From Synergistaceae bacterium (GTDB taxonomy: Bacteria; Synergistota; Synergistia; Synergistales; Aminobacteriaceae), in contig JAFPWQ010000207.1 of NCBI GenBank assembly GCA_017394925.1, positions 1-6,789 on the forward strand: a DNA stretch of 6,789 nucleotides, given 5' to 3'. The position numbers and the translations under genes were made by a program. Below are positions 1 through 5,795 of this stretch, piece after piece; positions within the stretch are counted from its first letter, which is position 1; each line of letters starts with the position of its first letter. Under the pieces are notes generated by a model, which saw nothing but the letters and a program-made list of their open reading frames with translations, searched no databases and had not been told where the DNA came from.

Positions 1-215
1 ACTTCGTCATAATAAGGCTCATTTGTCTTTACGTTCAGGTTATTCTTCTTCGCAAGTTCATAGACTGAATCAAACCAGTGATTTTCATTCGGGTCATCTT
101 CATGCGTGTATACTAGTTTAATCTTTATGTCTTCACGTTTCAGCAATACATTCATGCACTCACAGCCTACTGAACTGTACGCAAAGACAACTGCATTCTT
201 TTTTTCACTCTTCAC
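1..215 (-). CDS. ArnA-like formyltransferase, N-terminal part (partial at left edge)
   Basis: Only the first 71 codons are in the window; the gene continues past base 1. The translation begins MKSEKKNAVVFAYSSVGCEC and continues with a VYTHEDDPNEN segment and a SVYELAKKNNL segment. This follows the N-terminus of the ArnA formyltransferase domain (VVFAY..GC, then THxDxPxE, then SVxxLA) better than that of methionyl-tRNA formyltransferase. The family uses 10-formyl-tetrahydrofolate to formylate the amino group of a nucleotide-linked 4-amino sugar in the cytoplasm. The catalytic NxH...S region and any fused decarboxylase domain would lie outside the window. The GTG start at 215-213 is chosen because AAGGAGG (minus strand, around 226-232) lies about 10 nt upstream. 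The gene starts one base after the stop of the ArnC-like gene, so the two are probably translationally coupled. The exact sugar substrate is inferred, not shown. Confidence 0.8.
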   Translation of the reverse strand, partial: MKSEKKNAVVFAYSSVGCECMNVLLKREDIKIKLVYTHEDDPNENHWFDSVYELAKKNNLNVKTNEPYYDE

Positions 216-216
216 T

Positions 217-909
217 TTATTTTCTCCTCCTTGCTATATATGCTGTCCTAATCAGGCTCATGAATAACTTTATCAGCTTATGCAAATTATATTTCGATTC
301 TCCGTATTCGCGTTCACTGTGAGCAATATTAATCTCAACGGGATTATTCGCGAGTCTCTGTGCAAGTGCAGGTATAAATATATCTTCGTCCTTATATCCG
401 AGTATACCCTTTACTATTTCACGTGAATATCCGCGTAACATGCACCCGTAATCATGAATGTTAAAGCCCGTTATGATATTCGTTATGCAGTTCACGATTC
501 GCGAGGCTGTCTTACGGAAGAATGTATCATGTCTCTTCATTCTTATTGTGCCGGTAACATCATGGCCATGATTATATTGCTCAATTATTCGTGGTATCTC
601 TTCGGGAGGGTTCTGCAGGTCTGCATCCATTGTGATTATCAGTGAGCCTTCTGCATTTTCAAAGCCCTTCATGATTGCTTTATGCTGTCCGTAATTGCCG
701 TGCATATCAATAACCTTCATACATGAATTATTCTTCTGCTCATGCTCTAAGATTTCGAGTGAATTATCATTGCTTCCGTCATTGATGAATATTATCTCGT
801 GAGTGTATGAATTCATTACTGGGAATAATCGTTTGAAGAGTGAAGGCAAACTTTCTGCCTCATTATATACAGGAATGACTATGCTAATTAGTTCTGCGTT
901 CAAAATCAA
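217..909 (-). CDS. ArnC-like undecaprenyl-phosphate glycosyltransferase (GT2, GT-A fold) lacking the membrane helices
   Basis: This 230-residue protein matches the catalytic half of ArnC, the enzyme that moves 4-deoxy-4-formamido-L-arabinose from UDP to undecaprenyl phosphate at the inner face of the membrane. Visible motifs are SIVIPVYNE (residues 9-17), INDGSNDNS (42-50), GNYGQHKAIMKGF (71-83), the metal-binding D95-A-D97 followed by LQNPPEEIP, RKTASRIVN (132-140), DYGCMLRGY (153-161) and SEREYGESKY (198-207). Classical ArnC is about 320 residues with two C-terminal transmembrane helices. This protein stops at ARRRK, where the first helix would begin, and no frameshift is apparent because the next gene starts directly. 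The start is a TTG at 909-907 with only a weak upstream GACGG-like ribosome site; TTG at 903-901 is an alternative. The adjacent formyltransferase supports a role in formamido-sugar lipid synthesis. The family is clear, while sugar and acceptor are inferred. Confidence 0.85.
   Translation of the reverse strand: MILNAELISIVIPVYNEAESLPSLFKRLFPVMNSYTHEIIFINDGSNDNSLEILEHEQKNNSCMKVIDMHGNYGQHKAIMKGFENAEGSLIITMDADLQNPPEEIPRIIEQYNHGHDVTGTIRMKRHDTFFRKTASRIVNCITNIITGFNIHDYGCMLRGYSREIVKGILGYKDEDIFIPALAQRLANNPVEINIAHSEREYGESKYNLHKLIKLFMSLIRTAYIARRRK
226..232 (-). promoter_or_regulatory. Shine-Dalgarno of the formyltransferase gene, embedded in the glycosyltransferase end
   Basis: On the minus strand this reads AAGGAGG. 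Its AGG-AGG is also two of the three Arg codons near the end of the glycosyltransferase (RRRK). It lies about 10 nt before the GTG at 215 and decides that start. Confidence 0.75.
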
Positions 910-938
910 TTTCTGCCGTCTTTCGTTTTTTTTCGTAT

Positions 939-968
939 ATTCTATAACTTATGCGTTCTTACGGTCAA
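939..968 (-). promoter_or_regulatory. Candidate sigma70-type promoter for the glycosyltransferase/formyltransferase unit
   Basis: On the minus strand TTGACC (968-963) is separated by 18 nt from TAGAAT (944-939); each matches consensus at five of six positions. Transcription would start near 932, leaving a leader of about 20 nt before the TTG start at 909. It lies downstream of uxaB and of the possible terminator at 1009-1053, so the two-gene unit could be transcribed on its own. Assigned by pattern only. Confidence 0.55.
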
Positions 969-1008
969 CACTTAGAGATTCAGACGCTGATATACCCGAA
1001 ATAAATTA

Positions 1009-1053
1009 GAGCCATTCATCCCCGCTGTTAATTTCAGGAGGGAATGCTGGCTC
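1009..1053 (-). terminator. Possible weak terminator downstream of uxaB
   Basis: On the minus strand GAGCC (1053-1049) pairs with GGCTC (1013-1009). Further pairing is possible inside: ATTC with GAAT, or ATTCCC with GGGGAT, leaving bulges. The hairpin is followed by TAATTTATTT, which is T-rich but not a pure T run. Its position 48 nt after the uxaB stop and before the next promoter fits a transcription end. The stem is imperfect, so this is tentative. Confidence 0.35.
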
Positions 1054-1100
1054 ATTTTTGGGTAATATTCGTGCTTCTTTAAGCTGCTTCTCTTATGATT

Positions 1101-2588
1101 TTACAGACAGCTTTTGTATGCTGCTTCTGCTCCTTCAGTGCGGATCTTTTTTAGGCCAGATATAACTGCATCTTCAAGTCCGGCAATCTCTGCAAGATTC
1201 ATATCCCACATTTTTGTGTCAGACAGCACAGCATGTACTAACGCTTCAGGTGAATCGTTCCTGTGGTCATAGAAGAATTCAAGCACCCATCTGTCATCTG
1301 AAATTGTGTACGTATTTCCCTTCGGACGTTTGCAGACGAGGCCTTTATCATTGAGTTCCTGAATCTGATTCGAGTAAAACGCAATGAACGCAGCAAGGCT
1401 CATCGTTAAGCACACGGGCAATTTCTTGTGTTCTTCAACGTACTCAAGGAAGCTGGGCATGTTACGAGCCTTCCATTTTGACGCTGAATTCAGAGATATG
1501 CTCATGAGTTCATGATTCACGAACGGGTTATTGAATCTGTCCTGCACAGCTTCGGCAAATTGAATCAGATCGTTCTTGTCCAGCGGCAATGTAGGAATCA
1601 CTTCGTCATACAGCATCTTATTCATGAAGCCGCGAATCGTATCGTTGTTCATGCAGTCGCGTACGATGTCAAAGCCTGCAAGATATGCCCCGAGAACAAA
1701 GCCCGTATGCGCACCGTTTAAGATTCTTACTTTGCGTTTCTTGTAGGGCGTTACGTCAGGCACAACATGAACGGGAACTCCTGCCTTCTTGAAGGGTAAT
1801 CTGTCTTCGAGTCCTGCGGGGCCTTCAATGATCCATACGCCGAAAACTTCACCGACATCAATTAATTCATCCTCGTAACCGTTCGCAGCATTCAGTGCTT
1901 TGACTTCTTCAGGGTTGCGGATTCTTCCCGGAACGATTCGGTCAACCAGAGTCGAGCAGAAAATATTCTTGTCATTCACCCATGCCTTGAATGCATCATC
2001 GAGTCCCCAGTCTTTGATGTACTCATTCACACAGCGTAATAATTCCTTGCCGTTATTATCAATTAATTCACAGCTCAGAATCACGAGGCCACCAAGACCG
2101 GCTTTGAATCTCTCATAAAGAACACGCGTTAATTTTGCCGGGAAACTTATGGGAGGAGTCTGGTCAAATTTGCTTTCTGATTCGTGAACGATTCCTGCTT
2201 CGGTTGTATTGCTCACTATGATTTCAAGGTCTTTGCTTCTCGCAAGTTCAAGTACTTTATCCCATTCACCATATGGATTTAATGCCCGGCTGCAGCATGA
2301 GATTAAACGTTTGTCATCAACCTTGCGGCCCTTCTCATTTCCCCTGAGATAAAGCGTATACAAACCTTCCTGCTTATTGATGAGTTCAGAAAGTCCTGAC
2401 GCAATCGGCTGAACCATAACGACTTTGCCATTGAAACCGGCTTTTTCATTCGCAATGTCAAAGAAGTCATCAGCGAACGCACGAAGGAAATTACCTTCAC
2501 CGAACTGCATTACTTTTTCAGGCGCATGTTCCAGAACGAATCCGTCATAGCCTGATTCCTTAAGAACCTGATAGTTTAACTGAGACAT
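1101..2588 (-). CDS. uxaB: Tagaturonate reductase (altronate oxidoreductase)
   Basis: This cytoplasmic enzyme of the mannitol dehydrogenase-type polyol dehydrogenase family interconverts D-tagaturonate and D-altronate with NAD(H), the second step of galacturonate breakdown in the isomerase pathway. The 495 residues are close to the 483 of E. coli UxaB and follow it end to end. Recognisable blocks are MQFGEGNFLRAF (27-38, nucleotide-binding start), SNTTEAGI (126-133), PAKLTRVLYERF (150-161), CELIDNNG (173-180), FCSTLVDRIVPG (210-221) and PYKKRKVRILNGAHT (281-295). The last block carries the family's catalytic K-x4-N-x2-H pattern as K286, N291 and H294. The SNTTEAG and CELID blocks point to UxaB rather than mannitol or fructuronate reductase. 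The ATG at 2588 follows AAAGGTGAT on the minus strand. The gene is last in the dctPQM-uxaB operon, 27 bp after dctM, with uxaA divergent, so import and catabolism appear co-expressed. Confidence 0.95.
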   Translation of the reverse strand: MSQLNYQVLKESGYDGFVLEHAPEKVMQFGEGNFLRAFADDFFDIANEKAGFNGKVVMVQPIASGLSELINKQEGLYTLYLRGNEKGRKVDDKRLISCCSRALNPYGEWDKVLELARSKDLEIIVSNTTEAGIVHESESKFDQTPPISFPAKLTRVLYERFKAGLGGLVILSCELIDNNGKELLRCVNEYIKDWGLDDAFKAWVNDKNIFCSTLVDRIVPGRIRNPEEVKALNAANGYEDELIDVGEVFGVWIIEGPAGLEDRLPFKKAGVPVHVVPDVTPYKKRKVRILNGAHTGFVLGAYLAGFDIVRDCMNNDTIRGFMNKMLYDEVIPTLPLDKNDLIQFAEAVQDRFNNPFVNHELMSISLNSASKWKARNMPSFLEYVEEHKKLPVCLTMSLAAFIAFYSNQIQELNDKGLVCKRPKGNTYTISDDRWVLEFFYDHRNDSPEALVHAVLSDTKMWDMNLAEIAGLEDAVISGLKKIRTEGAEAAYKSCL

Positions 2589-2615
2589 GATTTATCACAT
2601 CACCTTTCGTAAAAT

Positions 2616-4076
2616 TTATCCGCCGTATGTCAATTTCACTATTGCTGTAGTAACCGGCGGGCAGAATGTCAGAAGCATTAACAGGATAACGAGCAATAAA
2701 TAGAACGGTATTGCTTCCTTCATGAAGTTCTTCGTCTTGCATCCTGTTACCGAGCACGTAACGAACATTAACGTTCCCATCGGAGGCGATAATGCACCGA
2801 TCGCATTGTTGAATATATAAATCATCGCGAACTGTATATCATCGATACCGTATTGTCTGGCAATGGGAGCAAGCAATGGAACAAGCACAATCATTGTAGC
2901 ATTTCCTTCAATGAACATGCCAACAATCAGAATGAAAATATTAACTGCAATTAAGAATGCGTATTTATTCGGACAGATTGATACTATAAATTCTGTGAGC
3001 TGCTGAGGGATTCGCTCTTTCGTCAGTACCCATGAAAATACAGATGCCGCTGACACAATTAACATTATGCCTCCTGTCGTGCATACTGTCTCCTTGCAGG
3101 CCTGAATGATTCCCTTCACTGATAACTCACGGTAAATTAAGCCTAAGATTATTGCATATACGATTGCGATCGCTCCTGCTTCTGTTGCTGTGAACACGCC
3201 TAAACGAATACCGCCTATAATAATCACAGGAAGGCACAAAGGAAGTAACGCAGGCTTTAGACATTTCCAGAATTCCGGCCATGTCATTTTTTCTTTGCGT
3301 AAGGGAAGATAGCCGCGCTTCTTTGAGATTATGTGTACGAGTATCATCATGCCTATACATAAAGATGCACCGACAGTGATTCCTGACATGAATAATTTTC
3401 CGATTGAGACATCAGCAATGCACCCGTAAAGAATCATAGCGATTCCAGGCGGTATTAACGGAGTAATCATTGCACTTGCGGCCGTAACGACTGAACTGAA
3501 TTCCTTTGAGAACCCCTGCTTCTCCATTTCGGGCACAAGCATTTTAGCTTCCATTGCAGCATCAGCAAGATTTGACCCGGAGAGTCCGCCCATAAGAGTC
3601 GATAAAAGAACATTGACCTGTGCGAGTCCTCCCGTCATACGTCCTGTTATGGCCGAACAGAAATTCATGATTCGATTCGTAACGCCTGCATGATTCATGA
3701 ATGTCCCTGCGCACACGAAGAACGGAATCGCTAACAGTGAGGGACTCTCGACTCCTGTAACTGCCTTCTGGCCGAATATAATCTGATTTATGCCTGAGTT
3801 GAACAGGAAGTATATTAATGAGCCTCCGAAGACTGAAATAAATACGGGAACTTTCAGGAATAAAAGCACAAGCATAGTTACAGCTGAAATTCCGAGAACT
3901 GTATTCGTGCCTAAAGATTTGCCGATGCCTTCGAGTAAAGGCTTGACCCATTGAATATTTACTCCGACAAGAAGAGTTAATGCCGCGATTACTGCAAAAA
4001 CCCATGAGACTCTTAACACACGCAAAAGAATCACAAGTGCAATTGCTCCGGTTATGCTTAACGTTAATTCTGTCAT
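2616..4076 (-). CDS. dctM: TRAP transporter large permease subunit (DctM family), with N-terminal extension
   Basis: This inner-membrane protein forms the ion-coupled transport channel of a TRAP transporter. The 486 residues are highly hydrophobic throughout. Family signatures are LAIPFFVCAGTFM (115-127), GGLSGSNLADA (163-173), ITPLIPPGIAMILYG (204-218), FTATEAG (295-301, the usual FTPTEA), FIEGNATMIVLVPLLAPI (388-405) and LSPPMG (429-434). Typical DctM proteins are about 425 residues; this one carries roughly 57 extra residues at the N-terminus with two hydrophobic stretches (about 5-22 and 25-42) before the usual first helix at about 58. The start is supported by a 4-bp ATGA overlap with dctQ, so the extension is probably real. 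The DctP and DctQ genes upstream complete the transporter, and uxaB downstream implies a sugar-acid substrate, which is inference. Confidence 0.95.
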   Translation of the reverse strand: MTELTLSITGAIALVILLRVLRVSWVFAVIAALTLLVGVNIQWVKPLLEGIGKSLGTNTVLGISAVTMLVLLFLKVPVFISVFGGSLIYFLFNSGINQIIFGQKAVTGVESPSLLAIPFFVCAGTFMNHAGVTNRIMNFCSAITGRMTGGLAQVNVLLSTLMGGLSGSNLADAAMEAKMLVPEMEKQGFSKEFSSVVTAASAMITPLIPPGIAMILYGCIADVSIGKLFMSGITVGASLCIGMMILVHIISKKRGYLPLRKEKMTWPEFWKCLKPALLPLCLPVIIIGGIRLGVFTATEAGAIAIVYAIILGLIYRELSVKGIIQACKETVCTTGGIMLIVSAASVFSWVLTKERIPQQLTEFIVSICPNKYAFLIAVNIFILIVGMFIEGNATMIVLVPLLAPIARQYGIDDIQFAMIYIFNNAIGALSPPMGTLMFVTCSVTGCKTKNFMKEAIPFYLLLVILLMLLTFCPPVTTAIVKLTYGG

Positions 4077-4597
4077 TCTTCGTTCACCGTCCCTTCAGGA
4101 AATTCAACCGAACGTGTGAACATAGGCGCATACTTTGAGACGAAATAACTTACTATCATTAATGCGCATCCGTAAGGTGCAACGCCGTAAAGATATGTGT
4201 ACGGGATTCTGAGAATCGGAGTCGGTCTTCCTGATCTGCCGAATACCTGAGCTACATATGACTGTGATTTCACGAGCAGGAACACGAGAACGAACAGAAC
4301 GATTAAATCAATGACATAGCCGATGAATTTCTGAACTTTCACGGGAAGGGCTTCAACAAGCATTTCGATTGCAACATGGCTTCCCGTCCTGAAGGCTACA
4401 CTCGCTCCCATGTAGACCATCCAGACCTGACAGAATGCGGCTACTTCTTCCTGCCATAATATTGGATCCTTCACTATGTAACGCTTGAAGACTCCTGCGA
4501 CAGTGATTAGTGTTAAGACTATGAGAGCTATACATGCAATGATGAGATCTAAATTGCAGATCGTTTTGACTAAGGGATTAGCTTTCTTTGATTCCAA
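4073..4597 (-). CDS. dctQ: TRAP transporter small permease subunit (DctQ family)
   Basis: This four-helix membrane protein partners DctM in the TRAP transporter. Hydrophobic segments lie at about residues 15-36, 52-70, 85-110 and 135-155 of a 174-residue product. The family motif W48-Q-E-E51 sits before the second helix, followed by VWMVYMGASVAFRTGSHVAI. The frame is open to a GTG at 4606, but that codon lies inside the ribosome-binding sequence AGGAGGTGAT (4611-4602), so it cannot be the start. The TTG at 4597, 8 nt after AGGAGG, is the best start and gives MESKKANPL; CTG at 4600 is less likely. The stop overlaps the dctM start by 4 bp, suggesting coupled translation. A stem-loop with a T-rich tail lies directly upstream, so its level relative to dctP may be set by partial termination. 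Confidence 0.93.
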   Translation of the reverse strand: MESKKANPLVKTICNLDLIIACIALIVLTLITVAGVFKRYIVKDPILWQEEVAAFCQVWMVYMGASVAFRTGSHVAIEMLVEALPVKVQKFIGYVIDLIVLFVLVFLLVKSQSYVAQVFGRSGRPTPILRIPYTYLYGVAPYGCALMIVSYFVSKYAPMFTRSVEFPEGTVNEE

Positions 4598-4601
4598 CAG
4601 T

Positions 4602-4611
4602 ATCACCTCCT
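4602..4611 (-). promoter_or_regulatory. Strong Shine-Dalgarno that decides the dctQ start
   Basis: On the minus strand AGGAGGTGAT is complementary over ten bases to the usual 3' end of 16S rRNA. It contains the GTG that would otherwise be read as a start and places initiation at TTG 4597. It begins 2 nt after the T-rich tail of the dctP-dctQ stem-loop. Confidence 0.8.
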
Positions 4612-4612
4612 G

Positions 4613-4646
4613 AAAATTAAAACAGGGAGCAATTACTCACTCCCTG
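4613..4646 (-). terminator. Stem-loop with T-rich tail between dctP and dctQ (likely partial terminator or mRNA-end stabiliser)
   Basis: On the minus strand CAGGGAG (4646-4640) and CTCCCTG (4629-4623) form a perfect 7-bp stem with a 10-nt loop, followed by TTTTAATTTT (4622-4613). It starts 14 nt after the dctP stop at 4661. The shape fits a leaky intrinsic terminator or a 3' stabilising hairpin, either of which would leave more dctP message than dctQM. No promoter is obvious between it and dctQ, so full termination would silence the rest of the operon. Confidence 0.7.
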
Positions 4647-4660
4647 AAAGAATCATTGCG

Positions 4661-5644
4661 TTATTTCATTGCCTCCTGGACGCGCTCATAAAGACCATCT
4701 GACCATTTGAACAATGCGCCTTCCTTGTAGAAGTCCTGAGCCTTTGCCCTGAATCCCTCAAGAACTTTTTCGTCAGGAACAGTTACAGTAACGCCTTCCT
4801 TCTTCATGAGGTCAAGATAATAATCATTAGCTTTGGCCTGTAACTCATTATTGAAGACTCCGGCTTCGTTTCCTGTTTCGACAAGTGCCTTCTGCTGTTC
4901 AGGCGTGAGACCGTCAAACCACATTGATGAGCATATCCAGTTCGTATAGTTCAGAACATGGCCGTCAAGAATTAAATATTTTGCAACTTCATGATGCCTG
5001 CGTCCGTAAAGTGTGCTTAACGGATTTTCGCCGCCGTCAATCGTTCCCTGCTGTAATGCCGTGTAAACATCACCTAAGCTCATGCCTACGGGAGTAGCAC
5101 CGAGAACTTCGAATCCTTTTGTCTGAATCTGATTCGTCGGGACTCGAATCTGCAAGCCTTTTAAATCTTCAACTGTCTTAACGGGTTTGGTCGTGAGTGT
5201 ATGACGTTCACCGTAGACCCAGTTGGACGTAACGACCTTCAAGCCCATTGTGTTTAACTTTTCGCACTGTTCCTTCCACCAGTCTGATGCGATTAACTTC
5301 CAGCACTGATCCCAGTTAGTGAACAGGAACGGACCGAAGACTATTCCCATGTCCGGCACTCCGTAATCTGCAAAGAATGCACCGTCAGCGAGAGTCATCA
5401 CTGGTTCGCCGAGTAACATCTGGTCTATAATATCCGTCTTGTTGCCCAGCTGTGAATCAGGAAAGACTTCCATCGTTAAGCCCGTCTTGCGCTCATTAAG
5501 AAGCTCTTTCCATTTGGTTACGGCCTGCCCGATCGGTTCACTGATTGAATTTTCGAGTCCGAGCTGCAAAACGACATCTGCCATTGCTGATGAGGCAGAG
5601 AGACACAAAAGCGTCAGCATGAATACTGCAAGAAACTTTTTCAT
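4661..5644 (-). CDS. dctP: TRAP transporter solute-binding protein (DctP family)
   Basis: This periplasmic protein captures the substrate and delivers it to DctQM. The product is 327 residues, usual for the family. It begins with a Sec signal peptide: MKK, a hydrophobic core (about 4-16), then SSAMA with predicted cleavage after A22. The residue before C14 is Leu, so it is not a lipobox. Family features are ISEPIGQAVTKW (34-45), FPDSQLGN (61-68), LKGLQIRVP (161-169), whose R167 sits where the family's carboxylate-binding arginine lies, and TALQQGTIDGGENP (195-208). The frame is open upstream to 5722, but the ATG at 5644 is chosen because AAGGAGG (5660-5654) lies 9 nt before it and the signal peptide then starts correctly. 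It is first in the operon with dctQ, dctM and uxaB, so a hexuronate or aldonate ligand is likely; residues alone do not identify it. Confidence 0.95.
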   Translation of the reverse strand: MKKFLAVFMLTLLCLSASSAMADVVLQLGLENSISEPIGQAVTKWKELLNERKTGLTMEVFPDSQLGNKTDIIDQMLLGEPVMTLADGAFFADYGVPDMGIVFGPFLFTNWDQCWKLIASDWWKEQCEKLNTMGLKVVTSNWVYGERHTLTTKPVKTVEDLKGLQIRVPTNQIQTKGFEVLGATPVGMSLGDVYTALQQGTIDGGENPLSTLYGRRHHEVAKYLILDGHVLNYTNWICSSMWFDGLTPEQQKALVETGNEAGVFNNELQAKANDYYLDLMKKEGVTVTVPDEKVLEGFRAKAQDFYKEGALFKWSDGLYERVQEAMK

Positions 5645-5653
5645 GTAACGAAA

Positions 5654-5660
5654 CCTCCTT
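5654..5660 (-). promoter_or_regulatory. Shine-Dalgarno deciding the dctP start
   Basis: On the minus strand AAGGAGG lies 9 nt before ATG 5644. It excludes the longer frame beginning at 5722, whose extra 26 residues would precede the signal peptide and overlap the promoters. Confidence 0.85.
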
Positions 5661-5674
5661 AAAGATATAAAAGA

Positions 5675-5703
5675 AATATAGTGAAAAACTTTGAGACTTT
5701 GAA
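5675..5703 (-). promoter_or_regulatory. Candidate promoter of the dctPQM-uxaB operon
   Basis: On the minus strand TTCAAA (5703-5698) is separated by 17 nt from TATATT (5680-5675). Transcription would start near 5668, leaving a leader of about 24 nt containing the ribosome site. The -35 is a four-of-six match and the -10 five of six. A second TATAAT (5716-5711, minus) exists but has no well-spaced -35. Pattern-based and uncertain. Confidence 0.45.
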
Positions 5704-5727
5704 TATTTTTATTATATAACATATAAT
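5699..5727 (+). promoter_or_regulatory. Candidate promoter of uxaA
   Basis: TTGAAT (5699-5704), a 17-nt spacer and a perfect TATAAT (5722-5727) form a good sigma70-type promoter. Transcription would start near 5734, giving a leader of about 62 nt. An overlapping alternative is TTGAGA (5691-5696) with TATAAC (5715-5720) at 18 nt. The -35 overlaps that of the divergent dctP promoter candidate almost completely. Confidence 0.6.
5711..5727. repeat. AT-rich inverted repeat over the uxaA -10 (possible operator)
   Basis: ATTATAT-AAC-ATATAAT has perfect 7-bp arms around a 3-bp centre and coincides with the uxaA -10. It sits inside a looser 38-bp arrangement bounded by TTGAAT (5699-5704) and ATTCAA (5731-5736). 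A repressor such as a GntR- or LacI-family hexuronate regulator could bind here, but AT-rich promoters form such repeats by chance. No regulator gene is in the window. Confidence 0.4.
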
Positions 5728-5778
5728 TTTATTCAATACCCAGAACAATTAATTTCAGTCCTTTGTTTTGATTCACAT

Positions 5779-5785
5779 AAGGAGG
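5779..5785 (+). promoter_or_regulatory. Shine-Dalgarno deciding the uxaA start
   Basis: AAGGAGG lies 10 nt before ATG 5796. An earlier ATG at 5787 is only 1 nt from this site, in frame with the gene but too close to be used. Confidence 0.8.
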
Positions 5786-5795
5786 AATGCATTTT

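Larger units (their letters stand above)
910..1100. other. Intergenic gap between uxaB and the ArnC-like gene
   Basis: This 191-bp stretch has no gene I can support. It holds a possible terminator (1009-1053) and a promoter candidate (939-968). On the minus strand an open frame of 28 codons (1009-1092) has a coding-like composition, with segments such as ILPKNEPAFPPEIN, and ends in TAA at 1008-1006. It has no usable start codon or ribosome site and begins just after a TAA, so it could be a remnant of a lost gene or chance. Confidence 0.5.

Noticed and set aside
454..1009. Plus-strand open frames of 60-70 codons over the glycosyltransferase and the gap
   Set aside because: They lie opposite a clearly conserved gene, have no ribosome sites, and show no recognisable protein features.
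1512..2500. Open frames of about 65-70 codons inside uxaB on either strand
   Set aside because: They are alternative-frame shadows of a full-length UxaB with conserved motifs throughout.
3127..4005. Longer alternative minus-strand frames inside dctM (77 and 147 codons)
   Set aside because: They are Arg/Ser-rich, lack domains, and run in a different frame from the convincing DctM.
5602..5608. Lipoprotein signal in DctP around Cys14
   Set aside because: The preceding residues are T-L-L, with Leu instead of Gly/Ala/Ser before Cys, whereas SSAMA fits ordinary signal peptidase cleavage.
5645..5722. Extending dctP 26 residues upstream to a start at 5722
   Set aside because: The extension would precede a normal signal peptide and cover the promoter region, while ATG 5644 has a strong ribosome site at 9 nt.
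5759..5783. Possible hairpin (TCCTT with AAGGA) hiding the uxaA ribosome site; riboswitch-like control
   Set aside because: The stem is only 5 bp with a 15-nt loop and the leader shows no known riboswitch features.
5787..5789. Earlier in-frame ATG for uxaA
   Set aside because: It sits 1 nt after GGAGG, too close for initiation; ATG 5796 at 10 nt also fits the UxaA family N-terminus.
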